In this document: positions 9,221-18,153 of the stretch, one piece after another
Layout: each line of letters begins with the position of its first letter
Numbering within the stretch: position 1 is the first letter of the stretch
Assembly: GCF_002002725.1 (NCBI RefSeq)
Contig: NZ_MUNW01000041.1
Coordinates: 159,553-223,552 of the forward strand
Source: Sinorhizobium sp. A49
Lineage (GTDB): Bacteria; Pseudomonadota; Alphaproteobacteria; Rhizobiales; Rhizobiaceae
Reading direction: 5' to 3'
Length of the DNA stretch: 64,000 nucleotides
Program-made: the position numbers and the translations under genes
The notes under the pieces: generated by a model
The model's input: the letters and a program-made list of their open reading frames with translations, nothing else
Databases searched by the model: none
Told to the model about the DNA's origin: nothing

Positions 9221-9793
9221 ATGTCACCAAAGGATCTGAAAGCCGCCTTGCGCAGGGATAGTCTGGCGCTTCGCGACGCGATGGCGCCGGAGATCCGGAT
9301 CGAGGCGAGCCTGACCATGGCCGATCACGCCGGCGACGTCATTGCGCTCGATCCAGGCCACATCGTTTCCGGGTTCTGGCCGATCCGCTCCGAGGTCGAC
9401 ATCAGGCCGCTATTGGCGCGTCTTCGGGAGCGTGGCGCAAGGCTTTGCCTGCCCGTCATCATGGACAAGAAGACGATCGTGTTTCGCGAACTGCTCAACG
9501 GCGCTCCCATCATCGAGACCGGTTTCGGCACGACGGGTCCGGGACCGGACGCGCCGGAACTCGACCCGGATATCATGCTGGTGCCATTGTCGGCTTTCGA
9601 CGCAACCGGCCACCGCATCGGCTACGGCGCCGGCTACTATGACCGCGCGATCGACAAACTGCGCAACAAAGGCCACCTGCCGAAGCTGATCGGGATTGCA
9701 TTCGACTGCCAGGAAGTGGCATCAGTGCCGGCGGAACCGCACGACGTCGCGCTGGACGCCGTGCTTACGGAGAGCGGGTTTCGGCATTTCTAG
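9221..9793 (+). CDS. 5-formyltetrahydrofolate cyclo-ligase
   Basis: The product is 190 aa and uses ATP to convert 5-formyl-THF to 5,10-methenyl-THF, rescuing folate one-carbon units. The start at 9221 is chosen because GAGGGG at 9211-9216 gives better spacing than the ATG three bases earlier; a longer reading to 9074 lacks family similarity. The ATP-binding and signature region GYGAGYYDRAID near residue 134 and LIGIAFDCQEV near 158 are intact. In many bacteria this gene follows zapA-6S RNA (ygfA position); here it lies on the same strand after an insertion of two regulator genes. Confidence 0.92.
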   Translation: MSPKDLKAALRRDSLALRDAMAPEIRIEASLTMADHAGDVIALDPGHIVSGFWPIRSEVDIRPLLARLRERGARLCLPVIMDKKTIVFRELLNGAPIIETGFGTTGPGPDAPELDPDIMLVPLSAFDATGHRIGYGAGYYDRAIDKLRNKGHLPKLIGIAFDCQEVASVPAEPHDVALDAVLTESGFRHF

Positions 9794-9911
9794 GGCGCGT
9801 CAGGCGTTCCACGGACTCCCAACCACGCTCTATCACTTTGTTTTTACACAAGTTCGCATGCAAAACAGCCACGCGCTTTTGCTCGAACTGGTCTGGTGGG
9901 ATTGAACGGGC

Positions 9912-10736
9912 ATGAGGCTTTTGTTTCTGGGAGATATGGTTGGCAAGACGGGCCGCACGGCGGTCTGGGAGCGTCTTCCGGGATTGGTCAGTGACCTCAA
10001 GCTCGATTTCGTCATCGTCAACGGCGAGAATGCCGCTGGCGGCTTCGGCATTACCGAGGATATCTTTCTAGAGACGATCAATGCCGGTGCCGATGTCGTC
10101 ACCACCGGCAACCATGTCTGGGACCAGAAAGAAGCGGTCGTCTTCTGCGAGCGGCACGACCAGTTCCTGCGGCCGGCAAACTATCCCGCAGGCACGCCCG
10201 GGCGCGGATCGAACCTGTTCTTTGCCCGCAACGGCGCGCGCGTGCTGGTTGCCAATGTCATGGGGCGCGTCTTCATGCACCCCGAGCTCGACGATCCCTT
10301 CAAGAGTGCAGAAGCTATCCTTGCTGCCTGCCCGCTCGGCGAGCAGGCGGACGCCATCGTCTTCGACTTCCATGCCGAGGCAACGAGCGAGAAGCAGTGC
10401 TTTGGCCATTTCGTCGACGGACGGGCCAGCCTCGTCGTCGGCACGCACACGCATGTGCCGACGGCCGACCATCAGATCCTCAATGGCGGCACCGCCTATA
10501 TGAGCGATGCCGGCATGTGCGGCGACTACGATTCCTCGCTCGGCATGGACAAGGAAGAGCCGCTCAATCGTTTCATTTCGAAGATGCCGAAGGGGCGCTT
10601 CGAGGCGGCGTCGGGACCTGCAACCATCTGCGGTCTCGGCGTGGAGATTTCCGACCGCACCGGCCTTGCCGAAAAGATAGCGCCGTTGCGCCTTGGCCCG
10701 CGCCTGACGGAAACGATCCCGGATTTCTGGGCCTGA
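9912..10736 (+). CDS. TIGR00282/YmdB family metallophosphoesterase
   Basis: The product is 274 aa. It carries the full dimetal set of the YmdB family: FLGDMVGKTGR at the N-terminus, NGENAAGGFG near 37, TGNHVWDQ near 66, FHAEATSEK near 156 and GTHTHVPTAD near 181. YmdB of Bacillus hydrolyses 2',3'- and 3',5'-cyclic nucleotides and affects biofilm and motility decisions; the substrate in rhizobia is unknown. No signal peptide is present, so it is cytosolic. It follows the cyclo-ligase by about 120 nt and may be co-transcribed. Confidence 0.9.
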   Translation: MRLLFLGDMVGKTGRTAVWERLPGLVSDLKLDFVIVNGENAAGGFGITEDIFLETINAGADVVTTGNHVWDQKEAVVFCERHDQFLRPANYPAGTPGRGSNLFFARNGARVLVANVMGRVFMHPELDDPFKSAEAILAACPLGEQADAIVFDFHAEATSEKQCFGHFVDGRASLVVGTHTHVPTADHQILNGGTAYMSDAGMCGDYDSSLGMDKEEPLNRFISKMPKGRFEAASGPATICGLGVEISDRTGLAEKIAPLRLGPRLTETIPDFWA

Positions 10737-11139
10737 GCCGTCCTCAGATTGACGATTTCCGGCTAACGCACCCTCTCGCCCGCGCCTGATCGAGGCGCGG
10801 GATCGTATGCGTATCACCTTCGCGGAATTGATTTTTTTCAAGGTGACAACCCGGCGAAATGATGGCAGGTTACCGCCATGTCAGCGCCGTTTCGGACACG
10901 GCCGACGTCCGCAAGTCTTCCATATTGAAGTACCATCCGCAGCACAGGATTGCGGGTTTGAAATGTCGCCGCGGGTATTCGGACGACCAATGTCCCCTGC
11001 CGGGCGTTCTCTATTTTTACTGCAAATTGCTTGGATCGGCGTCGATCGGAGACAATTGTGCAGCGAGTTTCAAGCGTGACAGCGTCTTTTCCGCGCCGTG
11101 TTTGAAGCGCGGCGCTGTCGGTGCATTCGGAGAGCGTGC
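10737..11139. other. 403-bp intergenic region with hairpins, upstream of efflux operon
   Basis: It contains a GC hairpin at 10779-10801 (CCCGCGCC/GGCGCGGG, 7-nt loop, no T-run) that probably ends the ymdB-like transcript. A second, longer bipartite hairpin at 11078-11119 lies directly before the adaptor gene. The intervening DNA shows no conserved ORF. No divergent TetR or other regulator gene is adjacent to the pump. Confidence 0.5.
11078..11119 (+). promoter_or_regulatory. Bipartite hairpin before the efflux adaptor gene
   Basis: The outer arms GACAGCG (11078-11084) and CGCTGTC (11113-11119) pair perfectly, and the inner arms CCGCGC (11091-11096) and GCGCGG (11107-11112) extend the stem past a 6-nt bulge. 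It ends 20 nt upstream of the ATG at 11140. It could be an operator or an mRNA structure gating efflux-pump expression; it is not followed by a T-run. Confidence 0.4.
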
Positions 11140-12294
11140 ATGTTTTCAAAGTGGCATTTGCCGATGATCTTCGGCGCTTCAATTTCCCTTTTCTCGGCGG
11201 CAAACGTGGCGGCGCAGGATGCGCAGCTTCCCACCGTCACCGCCGCCAAGCCGGTTGTGCGCGACGTCATCGATAGCGACGAGTTCATCGGCCGCTTCGA
11301 AGCGGTCGACGAGGTTGCCATCCGCGCCCGCGTCGGCGGGTATCTCGACGAAGTGAACTTCACCGACGGTGCCTTGGTGAAGAAGGGCGACAAGCTCTTC
11401 GTCATCGACCAGCGGCCCTATCGCACGGCGCTGTCGCAGGCGGAGGCGACGCTCGAATCGACCCGCTCCTCTCTCGCCTTTGCCGAGACGCAGTTCAAGC
11501 GCACGGAATCCCTGACGGGGACCGGCACGCTCTCTGTTTCCACCCTCGACGACCACCGTCGGGAATTGCTTTCGGCACAAGCCGCCGTGCGCGGCGCGGA
11601 AGCCGCGATGGAGCGCGCGAAGCTCGATCTCGATTATACGACGATCACCGCGCCGCTTAGCGGCCGCGTCGATCGCCGGCTGATCTCGACCGGCAACCTT
11701 GTTCAGGCGGATCAGACCGTGTTGACCACGATCGTTTCGCTCGATCCGATCGATTTTTACTTCGACGTCGATGAGCGACGCCTGCTGTCCTACGCGCGGG
11801 TCGCGCGCCAACGCGGCAGCGCGCTGCAGGAGGGTGGCGGCTCGCTCGAGGTCATGGTCACGATCGCCGATGCCAACGAGGCGCCGTTCAAGGGCAAGCT
11901 CGATTTTGCCGAGAACCGGCTCGACCAGGCAAGCGGTACGATGCGGGTGCGCGCCCGTTTCGACAATCCCGATTACATATTGCAGCCGGGCCTGTTCGGT
12001 CGTGCCGAGCTCGAGGGCTCGAACACCTACAAGGCGGTGCTCATTCCAGATGAGGCGATTGGCGCTGACCAGAACGAGCGCATCGTCTATGAGGTGCGTG
12101 AAGACGGCACCGTTGCGACCAAGCCGGTGCGGCTTGGGCCGAAGCTGCATGGTTACCGCGTCATCCGCTCCGGCATGACCGGCGACGAAACCATCGTCGT
12201 CAACGGTCTGATGCGGGCGCGGCCCGGCACCAAGGTGAAACCCGAGATCATCGAACTGCCTCCCGAAGCTAAAGCGGCGGGGAGCGCTCAATGA
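11140..12294 (+). CDS. RND efflux periplasmic adaptor (membrane fusion protein)
   Basis: The product is 384 aa, AcrA/MexA/MdtA family. The start at 11140 has GGAGAG 5 nt upstream and yields a signal peptide (residues 1-27, ending AANVAAQ). The lipoyl-like half-motif GGYLDEVNFTDGALVKKGDKL is near residue 65. Then come an alpha-hairpin rich in Ala, Glu and Arg (about 95-150), the second lipoyl half ITAPLSGRVDRRL near 170, and a beta-barrel domain. There is no lipobox cysteine, so it is a periplasmic rather than lipid-anchored adaptor. It overlaps the pump gene by 4 nt (ATGA), ensuring coupled synthesis. No outer-membrane channel gene is adjacent, so it probably borrows a TolC-type protein from elsewhere. 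Confidence 0.92.
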   Translation: MFSKWHLPMIFGASISLFSAANVAAQDAQLPTVTAAKPVVRDVIDSDEFIGRFEAVDEVAIRARVGGYLDEVNFTDGALVKKGDKLFVIDQRPYRTALSQAEATLESTRSSLAFAETQFKRTESLTGTGTLSVSTLDDHRRELLSAQAAVRGAEAAMERAKLDLDYTTITAPLSGRVDRRLISTGNLVQADQTVLTTIVSLDPIDFYFDVDERRLLSYARVARQRGSALQEGGGSLEVMVTIADANEAPFKGKLDFAENRLDQASGTMRVRARFDNPDYILQPGLFGRAELEGSNTYKAVLIPDEAIGADQNERIVYEVREDGTVATKPVRLGPKLHGYRVIRSGMTGDETIVVNGLMRARPGTKVKPEIIELPPEAKAAGSAQ

Positions 12295-15200
12295 GATTTG
12301 CCCATTTCTTCGTCGACCGGCCGATCTTCGCATCGGTGCTTTCGATCGTGTTGTTGATCGTCGGCAGCATCGCCTACTTCCAGCTGCCGGTGGCGCAGTA
12401 TCCGGAAATCGCGCCGCCGACGATTGTCGTGCGCGCCGCCTATCCGGGCGCCGATGCCGAGACCATCGCCAACACCGTGGCAACGCCGCTGGAGCAGGAA
12501 ATCAACGGCGTCGAGAACATGCTCTACATGTCCTCCTATTCGACCGCCGACGGCTCGATGGCGCTGACGATCACCTTCAAGCTTGGAACCGACCTCGATC
12601 AGGCGCAGGTTCTGGTGCAGAACCGCGTCTCGATCGCCGAACCGCGCCTGCCCGAAGAGGTCCGGCGCATCGGCATCACCACGGCGAAAAGCTCGCCCGA
12701 TCTGATGATGGTCGTGCATCTGTTGTCGCCGAATGAGCGTTACGACCAGCTTTACGTGTCGAACTATGCCCGCACCCGCATCCGAGATCTGCTGGTTCGT
12801 CTCGATGGCGTCGGCGACGTCATCCTGTTTGGCGAGCGCGAATATGCCCTGCGCGTCTGGCTCGATCCGGAAAAGCTCTCGGCCTATGGAATGACGGCCG
12901 GGGACGTCGTGCAGGCGCTGCGCGAGCAGAACGTTCAGGTCTCAGGTGGATCGATCGGCGCTCCGCCAACGCCGGGCGACAGCGCGTTCCAGTATACCGT
13001 TACCACCGACGGTCGCTTCAGCGATGCGCGGCAGTTCCGCTACGTCATCGTCAAGGCGACGGAAAGCGGGCGCCTGGTGCAGCTCCAGGACGTGGCGCGC
13101 ATCGAGCTGGGTGCCCGAGAATACGTCAACAACAGCTATCTGGACGGCAGCCCGGCCGTAGCGCTCGGCATCTTCTCGCGGCCGGGCACCAATGCGCTCG
13201 ACGCGGCCGCTGCGATACAGAAGGTGATGACGGACGTATCGAAGGACTTTCCAGACGGTCTCGAATACCGGATCGTCTACAATCCGACCGAATTCATCTC
13301 CGAATCGATCAACGAAGTCTATAAGACGATCGGCGAAGCTGCCATTCTCGTGGCGCTCGTGGTTCTCGTCTTCCTGCAATCCTGGCGCACGGCGATCATC
13401 CCGATCGTTGCGATCCCCGTGTCGCTGGTCGGTACCTTCGCATTTCTCTATGCCTTCGGTTTCTCGCTCAACATGCTGACATTGTTCGGCCTGGTGCTGG
13501 CGATCGGCATCGTCGTCGACGATGCCATCGTCGTGGTCGAGAACGTCGAGCGAAACCTGGCGCGCGGCATGACCCCGCGCGAGGCCTCGCACGTGACCAT
13601 GGATGAAGTGGGAGCAGCGGTCATCGCGATATCGCTGGTGTTGACCGCCGTCTTCATCCCAACGGCCTTCATCCCCGGTATTGCCGGCCAGTTCTATCTG
13701 CAGTTCGCCGTGACGATTTCTGTGGCGACGGTGATCTCTGCTTTCAATTCGCTGACGCTCTCGCCGGCGCTTGCAGCGATCCTGTTGAAACCGCACGAGA
13801 ACAATCACCACGAAAGCCGCAACCCGCTCACCCGGTTTGGCCGTTCGCTGGCCAACGGCTTCAACAATGGTTTCGACCGCATGGCCGAAGGCTATGCCTG
13901 GATCGTGCGCAAGCTGGTTTCGACAAAAACGGCGCTCGCTGCGGCGCTCATCGTCTTCGTCGGCCTGCTCGGCGCTACCTGGTACATGGCGCAGATCGTG
14001 CCGAGCGGCTTCGTCCCGACCATGGACCAGGGTTACGCCATCGTCGTCATCCAGCTTCCGGATGGGGCTTCGCTCGATCGTACAGATGCGGTGGTCAAGC
14101 GCGCCTCGAAGATCATCCAGGAAGTGCCCGGCGTGAAAAACGCTGTCGCCTTTGCCGGCTTCAACGGAGCAACCTTCACCAACGCCTCCAATTCGGGCGT
14201 GATCTTTGCTTCCTTCCAGAGTTTCGAAGAGCGCTTGAAACACGGCCAGGGCGCCAACCAGATCATCGGTCAGCTTTATGGCAGCCTGCAGAGCATCCAG
14301 GAGGCCTTCATCATCGCGGTGCCGCCGCCGTCTGTGCGCGGCATAGGCAACTCCGGCGGCTTCAAGATGCAGATCATGGATCGACAGAGCGCCGACATGC
14401 GCCGGGTGCTGGGGCTTGCCTACCAGATGATGGGCGCCGCCAATCAGACCGAGGGGCTGACCGGGGTCTTCACCACGTTTTCGGCATCGAGCCCGCAATA
14501 CTTCCTGGCGATCGACCGCGACAAGGCGAGGACCTTGAACGTGCCGATCCCGAATATCTTCGAGGCACTGTCGATCAACCTCGGAACATCCTATGTCAAC
14601 GACTTCAACGCCTTCGGCCGTGTCTACCAGGTGCGGGCGCAGGCGGACCAGCAATACCGTCTGGAGCGTGACGACATCCTGGCGCTGAAGGTCCGCTCTG
14701 CCACCGGCGCCTTGGTGCCGATGGGGACGCTGGTCGAAATCCGCGACACTGCGGGTCCTGCTCTCGTGCAGCGCTACAACATGTACGTATCGGTGCCGAT
14801 ACAGGGCAACCCGGCGCCCGGCGTTTCTACCGGCACGGCTCTCGACAAGATGGAGGCGCTCGCCGCCCAAATCTTGCCGCAGGGAACCACTTTCGAGTGG
14901 ACGGAGCTTGCCTTCCAGGAACGCCAGACCGGCAACACCGCGGTCTTCATCTTCGCGCTGTCGGTTGTCTTCGTGTTCCTGGCGCTGGCGGCGCAGTATG
15001 AAAGCTGGGTCCTGCCGCTGGCGATCATCCTGATTGTGCCGCTCGGTGTGCTTTCGGCACTCATCGGCGTGTTCGTGCGGGGGCTCGACAACAACGTGCT
15101 GACCCAGATCGGGTTGATCGTGCTGATCGGGCTTGCGGCGAAGAACGCGATCCTGATCGTCGAGTTCGCCCGCCAGGGCGAGGATGAGGGCAAGACGCCG

Positions 15201-15470
15201 ATCGAGGCGGCGGTCGAGGCCAGCCAGTTGCGCCTGCGTCCGATCCTGATGACGGCCTTCGCCTTCATTCTCGGCGTGGTGCCGTTGATGATCGCCACAG
15301 GCCCGGGTGCCGAAATGCGCCAATCGCTCGGAACGGCCGTGTTCTCCGGCATGCTGGGCGTGACCTTCCTCGGCCTGTTCCTGACGCCGGTGTTCTACGT
15401 TGCGCTTCGCTCGTTGCGCCGTCGCAAGCCGGCTGCGGCAGGCGAGCCGGCTCCGACGCCGGCCGAGTGA
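12291..15470 (+). CDS. RND multidrug efflux pump, HAE1 family inner-membrane subunit
   Basis: The product is 1059 aa, the usual length for AcrB/MexB pumps. Features are the N-terminal FFVDRPIFASVLSIVL helix and two periplasmic porter loops. The proton-relay aspartates lie in GIVVDDAIVVVENVER (about 403-418) in TM4, and there is a second membrane half from about 870 with LIGLAAKNAILIVEFA near 945. It should exchange protons for hydrophobic drugs, detergents or plant phenolics, working with the adaptor encoded just upstream with a 4-nt overlap. The substrate cannot be told from the sequence. A hairpin terminator follows. Confidence 0.94.
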   Translation: MRFAHFFVDRPIFASVLSIVLLIVGSIAYFQLPVAQYPEIAPPTIVVRAAYPGADAETIANTVATPLEQEINGVENMLYMSSYSTADGSMALTITFKLGTDLDQAQVLVQNRVSIAEPRLPEEVRRIGITTAKSSPDLMMVVHLLSPNERYDQLYVSNYARTRIRDLLVRLDGVGDVILFGEREYALRVWLDPEKLSAYGMTAGDVVQALREQNVQVSGGSIGAPPTPGDSAFQYTVTTDGRFSDARQFRYVIVKATESGRLVQLQDVARIELGAREYVNNSYLDGSPAVALGIFSRPGTNALDAAAAIQKVMTDVSKDFPDGLEYRIVYNPTEFISESINEVYKTIGEAAILVALVVLVFLQSWRTAIIPIVAIPVSLVGTFAFLYAFGFSLNMLTLFGLVLAIGIVVDDAIVVVENVERNLARGMTPREASHVTMDEVGAAVIAISLVLTAVFIPTAFIPGIAGQFYLQFAVTISVATVISAFNSLTLSPALAAILLKPHENNHHESRNPLTRFGRSLANGFNNGFDRMAEGYAWIVRKLVSTKTALAAALIVFVGLLGATWYMAQIVPSGFVPTMDQGYAIVVIQLPDGASLDRTDAVVKRASKIIQEVPGVKNAVAFAGFNGATFTNASNSGVIFASFQSFEERLKHGQGANQIIGQLYGSLQSIQEAFIIAVPPPSVRGIGNSGGFKMQIMDRQSADMRRVLGLAYQMMGAANQTEGLTGVFTTFSASSPQYFLAIDRDKARTLNVPIPNIFEALSINLGTSYVNDFNAFGRVYQVRAQADQQYRLERDDILALKVRSATGALVPMGTLVEIRDTAGPALVQRYNMYVSVPIQGNPAPGVSTGTALDKMEALAAQILPQGTTFEWTELAFQERQTGNTAVFIFALSVVFVFLALAAQYESWVLPLAIILIVPLGVLSALIGVFVRGLDNNVLTQIGLIVLIGLAAKNAILIVEFARQGEDEGKTPIEAAVEASQLRLRPILMTAFAFILGVVPLMIATGPGAEMRQSLGTAVFSGMLGVTFLGLFLTPVFYVALRSLRRRKPAAAGEPAPTPAE

Positions 15471-15497
15471 CGCGGACGCACGGAAGTCAAAGACCCA

Positions 15498-15523
15498 ACG
15501 CCCCGGTGACAACGCCGGGGCGT
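15498..15523 (+). terminator. Hairpin terminator after the efflux pump
   Basis: A 9-bp stem ACGCCCCGG/CCGGGGCGT with an 8-nt loop lies 28 nt past the pump stop codon. The following CTCGTTG is only weakly T-rich. Confidence 0.6.
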
Positions 15524-15704
15524 CTCGTTGTGAACAGGACGGCTGGCATCGTCTGTCATGGCGGCACAATGACGCAAACGTGAGTGCTGCCCGCACCTTT
15601 GTCGCTGGACGTAACGGCGCGCTTGAACAATCCTCCTCTCGCCCGTGAAGGCGGCGTTCCTCTACGAGAAGCGTTGGCCGCGGGTCATGTCGAACGGCCG
15701 CACG

Positions 15705-15739
15705 ACCTGTACCCAAGTCGAATGTGTTTGGGCACAGGT
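15705..15739 (+). promoter_or_regulatory. Inverted repeat upstream of MBL-fold gene
   Basis: ACCTGTACCCAA (15705-15716) and TTGGGCACAGGT (15728-15739) pair over 12 positions with one mismatch around an 11-nt loop. The dyad can be extended by CACG/CGTG past a 3-nt bulge. It ends 28 nt before the start of the MBL-fold gene and has no T-run. It is a candidate operator or 5'-UTR structure. Confidence 0.45.
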
Positions 15740-15767
15740 CATGCGTGCGAGGTGTGAAAGGTGAAGG

Positions 15768-16604
15768 ATGATGCTCCGCTACCTTGCCTACACTTTTGCC
15801 GCCATCTGGCTTCTGCATGCCTTCTGGCCCTCTGTCGCACATGCGCAGGCCGCACCCGCGCAGGTCAGCCAATGCCAGGCAATCGCCGAGACCTTGCCCA
15901 AGGCGACCTTCGCACGCTTCACGGCGACTGCTGCCACGACAGCGCAAGCGTCCGCTGGCGAGGTGACGATCAGTTATCTCGGCCACTCCACCTTTCTGAT
16001 CGAGACGCCGGGCGGTGTTTCGATCGCCACGGATTACAATGGCTGGTTCCGCCCGTCGGCTCCGCCGACCGTGGCGACGATGAACAAGGCGCATTCCAGC
16101 CACTACACATTGACGCCGGATCCGGCGATCCGCACGGTGCTGCATGGCTGGGGTGATGATGGCGAGCCGGCGCGGCACGATGTCGTCGTCGGCGACGCTT
16201 ATATCCGCAACGTCACCACGGACATTCGCTCGGGCGCCATGACGATGGAGCACGACGGCAATTCCATCTTCATCTTCGAGGTGGCGGGCCTGTGCATCGG
16301 CCATCTCGGCCATCTGCATCACGAACTCGACGACAGCCACTACCGGCAGATCGGCAGGCTCGACGTCTTGATGGTGCCGGTCGACGGTGGCTTGACCATG
16401 GGGGCCGAAAGCATGAGCCGCGTCGTGTCGCGGCTGCGTGCAGCGTTAATCCTGCCGATGCACCGGCGCGGTCCGCCGATCAATGCTTTCCTCGACATGT
16501 TCGGCGACGATTTCGACAAGAGCTTCGCGACCGGGACAAGCGTCAAAGTCTCGCTGCGTTCCTTGCCAAGCAAACCGCTGATTTATATTCTTCAGGGCGT
16601 CTGA
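15768..16604 (+). CDS. Exported MBL-fold hydrolase-like protein with degenerate metal motif
   Basis: The product is 278 aa with a signal peptide (hydrophobic residues 5-20, cleavage after AHA near 26). The body resembles UlaG/UPF0173-like metallo-beta-lactamase-fold proteins: SYLGHSTFLIETPGG near 69, then ATDYNGWF. Later come GHLGHLHHELDDSH near 181, VPVDGG near 203 and LILPMH near 222. The usual S-H-x-H-x-D-H loop aligns with NKAHSSH (about 107-113), so the first histidine and the aspartate appear replaced by Lys and Ser. It may bind fewer metals or have diverged in function. It is followed after 16 nt by a second exported protein gene, suggesting a two-gene periplasmic unit. The natural substrate is unknown. 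Confidence 0.75.
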   Translation: MMLRYLAYTFAAIWLLHAFWPSVAHAQAAPAQVSQCQAIAETLPKATFARFTATAATTAQASAGEVTISYLGHSTFLIETPGGVSIATDYNGWFRPSAPPTVATMNKAHSSHYTLTPDPAIRTVLHGWGDDGEPARHDVVVGDAYIRNVTTDIRSGAMTMEHDGNSIFIFEVAGLCIGHLGHLHHELDDSHYRQIGRLDVLMVPVDGGLTMGAESMSRVVSRLRAALILPMHRRGPPINAFLDMFGDDFDKSFATGTSVKVSLRSLPSKPLIYILQGV

Positions 16605-16620
16605 ACATCGGGATTGCCCA

Positions 16621-17130
16621 ATGAAGTTGTCAGTGGTCGGCGTCGTTGCGTTTGTGTCTCTTTCGATCATGGCCCTGGAAAATACGGCTCTGGCCGGCGG
16701 CGCGCCGCCACCGCGCTTGCCGCCTCCCGATACACAGCAGCCGCAAGCCACACCCCAATCGACGCCACAAGCGACGGCGATACCGGTTGCCGAGCAGGAA
16801 GAGTTCGTGATGCCATCCGGCAATATCGGCTGCATCTTTACACCCGCCGGCGGCACGGCGACCTATCAACCTGAAGACGGCGGGCCGGAATTGTCCTGCG
16901 ATATCATCGCGCCGCGTTACGTCAGGGCAACGCTTGGACGGTCGGGTGTCGCGATGATCAATCGCGAGGTCAGGGATCCCAGCTGCTGTTCTGCCGCGCC
17001 GGTTCTCGAATACGGGGCGACGTGGTCGGGCGGACCTTTTTCCTGCATCTCGGAACGAACGGGCCTTTCCTGCCGCCGCGACGACGGTCATGCCTTCGTT
17101 CTCAGCCGTGGACGCATCTCCGCCGACTGA
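16621..17130 (+). CDS. Exported DUF6636-like protein
   Basis: The product is 169 aa with a signal peptide (residues 1-22, ending TALAGG). A Pro/Gln/Thr-rich linker (about 25-55) leads to a C-terminal domain from about residue 58: [32 protein letters not shown] and [18 protein letters not shown]. This cysteine-containing pattern (six conserved-looking Cys) matches DUF6636-type secreted domains and suggests disulfide bonding in the periplasm. No enzymatic motif is visible. It lies 16 nt after the MBL-fold gene and is probably in the same operon. Confidence 0.7.
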   Translation: MKLSVVGVVAFVSLSIMALENTALAGGAPPPRLPPPDTQQPQATPQSTPQATAIPVAEQEEFVMPSGNIGCIFTPAGGTATYQPEDGGPELSCDIIAPRYVRATLGRSGVAMINREVRDPSCCSAAPVLEYGATWSGGPFSCISERTGLSCRRDDGHAFVLSRGRISAD

Positions 17131-17216
17131 AAAGAAACGCGCCCTGCTGGACGGAAAGCGGCAATAAAACTATAAGGCGCCCCATTCCATTCAAATTCAT
17201 GCATGCAGAGGGTGCC

Positions 17217-17963
17217 ATGGCTGGCCATTCACAGTTCAAGAACATCATGCACCGCAAGGGCCGTCAGGATGCGGTGCGCTCGAAAATGTTTTCCAAGCTC
17301 GCGCGCGAAATCACGGTTGCCGCCAAGACCGGCATGCCCGATCCGGTAATGAACGCGCGCCTGCGTCTGGCGATCCAAAACGCCAAGGCACAGTCGATGC
17401 CGAAGGACAACATCGAGCGGGCGATCAAGAAGGCCTCCGGCGGCGACGCGGAGAACTACGAAGAAGTCCGTTATGAAGGCTACGGCCCGGGCGGCGTCGC
17501 CGTTATCGTCGAAGCGCTGACCGACAACCGCAACCGCACCGCCTCCAACGTCCGCTCGACCTTCACCAAGGCCGGCGGCGCGCTCGGTGAAACCGGCTCG
17601 GTTTCCTTCTCGTTCGATCGTGTCGGCGAGATCACCTACAAGCTTTCGGTCGGCGACGCCGACAAGGTGATGGAGGCTGCCATCGACGCCGGTGCCGACG
17701 ATGTAACCACCGACGAGGAAGGCCACACGATCATCTGCGGCTTCGAAGCGATCGGCGAAGTCTCCAAGGCTCTTGAAGACACGCTCGGCGAAGCCGAAAC
17801 CGTCAATGCGATCTGGAAAGCCCAGAACACCGTGCCGGTGGACGAGGAGAAGGCACAGTCGCTGATGAAGCTCATCGACATCCTCGAAGACGACGACGAC
17901 GTCCAGAACGTCTATTCGAACTTCGAAGTTTCCGACGAGGTCATGGCGAAGCTTTCTGCCTGA
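17217..17963 (+). CDS. yebC: YebC/PmpR family protein
   Basis: The product is 248 aa, the standard YebC length, starting [17 protein letters not shown] after the initiator Met at 17217. Conserved blocks are [27 protein letters not shown] near 60, YEGYGPGG near 86 and [17 protein letters not shown] near 115. Members have been described as transcriptional regulators and, more recently, as translation factors acting on stalling proline motifs; which applies here cannot be told. The gene precedes ruvCAB at a distance, a linkage common in proteobacteria. A mosaic palindrome follows its stop codon. Confidence 0.94.
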   Translation: MAGHSQFKNIMHRKGRQDAVRSKMFSKLAREITVAAKTGMPDPVMNARLRLAIQNAKAQSMPKDNIERAIKKASGGDAENYEEVRYEGYGPGGVAVIVEALTDNRNRTASNVRSTFTKAGGALGETGSVSFSFDRVGEITYKLSVGDADKVMEAAIDAGADDVTTDEEGHTIICGFEAIGEVSKALEDTLGEAETVNAIWKAQNTVPVDEEKAQSLMKLIDILEDDDDVQNVYSNFEVSDEVMAKLSA

Positions 17964-17981
17964 TCCGGATCTATTCGTCCT

Positions 17982-18084
17982 GCATGTTCCCTGAACACCT
18001 ATCCGGTTCAGGGAGAAAAACATGCGGCAATGCAAACTGCTACAGCAACCTTTGCGCACCCGATAGGGAGCGCGGGCGCTGTAG
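17982..18084 (+). repeat. Rhizobial intergenic mosaic palindrome (RIME-like), copy 1
   Basis: Two linked palindromes lie here. The first has arms GCATGTT (17982) and AACATGC (18019) enclosing CCCTGAAC/GTTCAGGG. The second has CTACAG (18040) paired with CTGTAG (18079). The layout matches the copy at 61389-61492 in reverse orientation and the repeated palindromes known from Sinorhizobium and Rhizobium intergenic regions. It lies just past yebC and could also act as a 3' hairpin. Confidence 0.75.
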
Positions 18085-18096
18085 ATGTTTTGATTT

Positions 18097-18125
18097 ACCC
18101 GTGTCCCGCAGGGCGCGGGTTTTTC
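18097..18125 (+). terminator. Rho-independent terminator
   Basis: ACCCG...CGGGT stem with internal GC pairs, followed by TTTTTCTTT. It lies between the palindromic repeat and the HAD gene and ends the yebC-side transcript. Confidence 0.7.
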
Positions 18126-18153
18126 TTTGGATATCGCCGATGGGAAGTCACCG

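Noticed and set aside
10859..11167. A 102-codon plus-strand frame before the efflux adaptor
   Set aside because: It overlaps the hairpin and the real signal peptide region; no similarity or codon bias was seen.
12942..16340. A 1132-codon open frame on the minus strand across the RND pump and MBL-fold gene
   Set aside because: It is antisense to a clearly conserved pump; the translation is low-complexity Arg/His/Asp-rich text typical of the reverse frame of high-GC genes.
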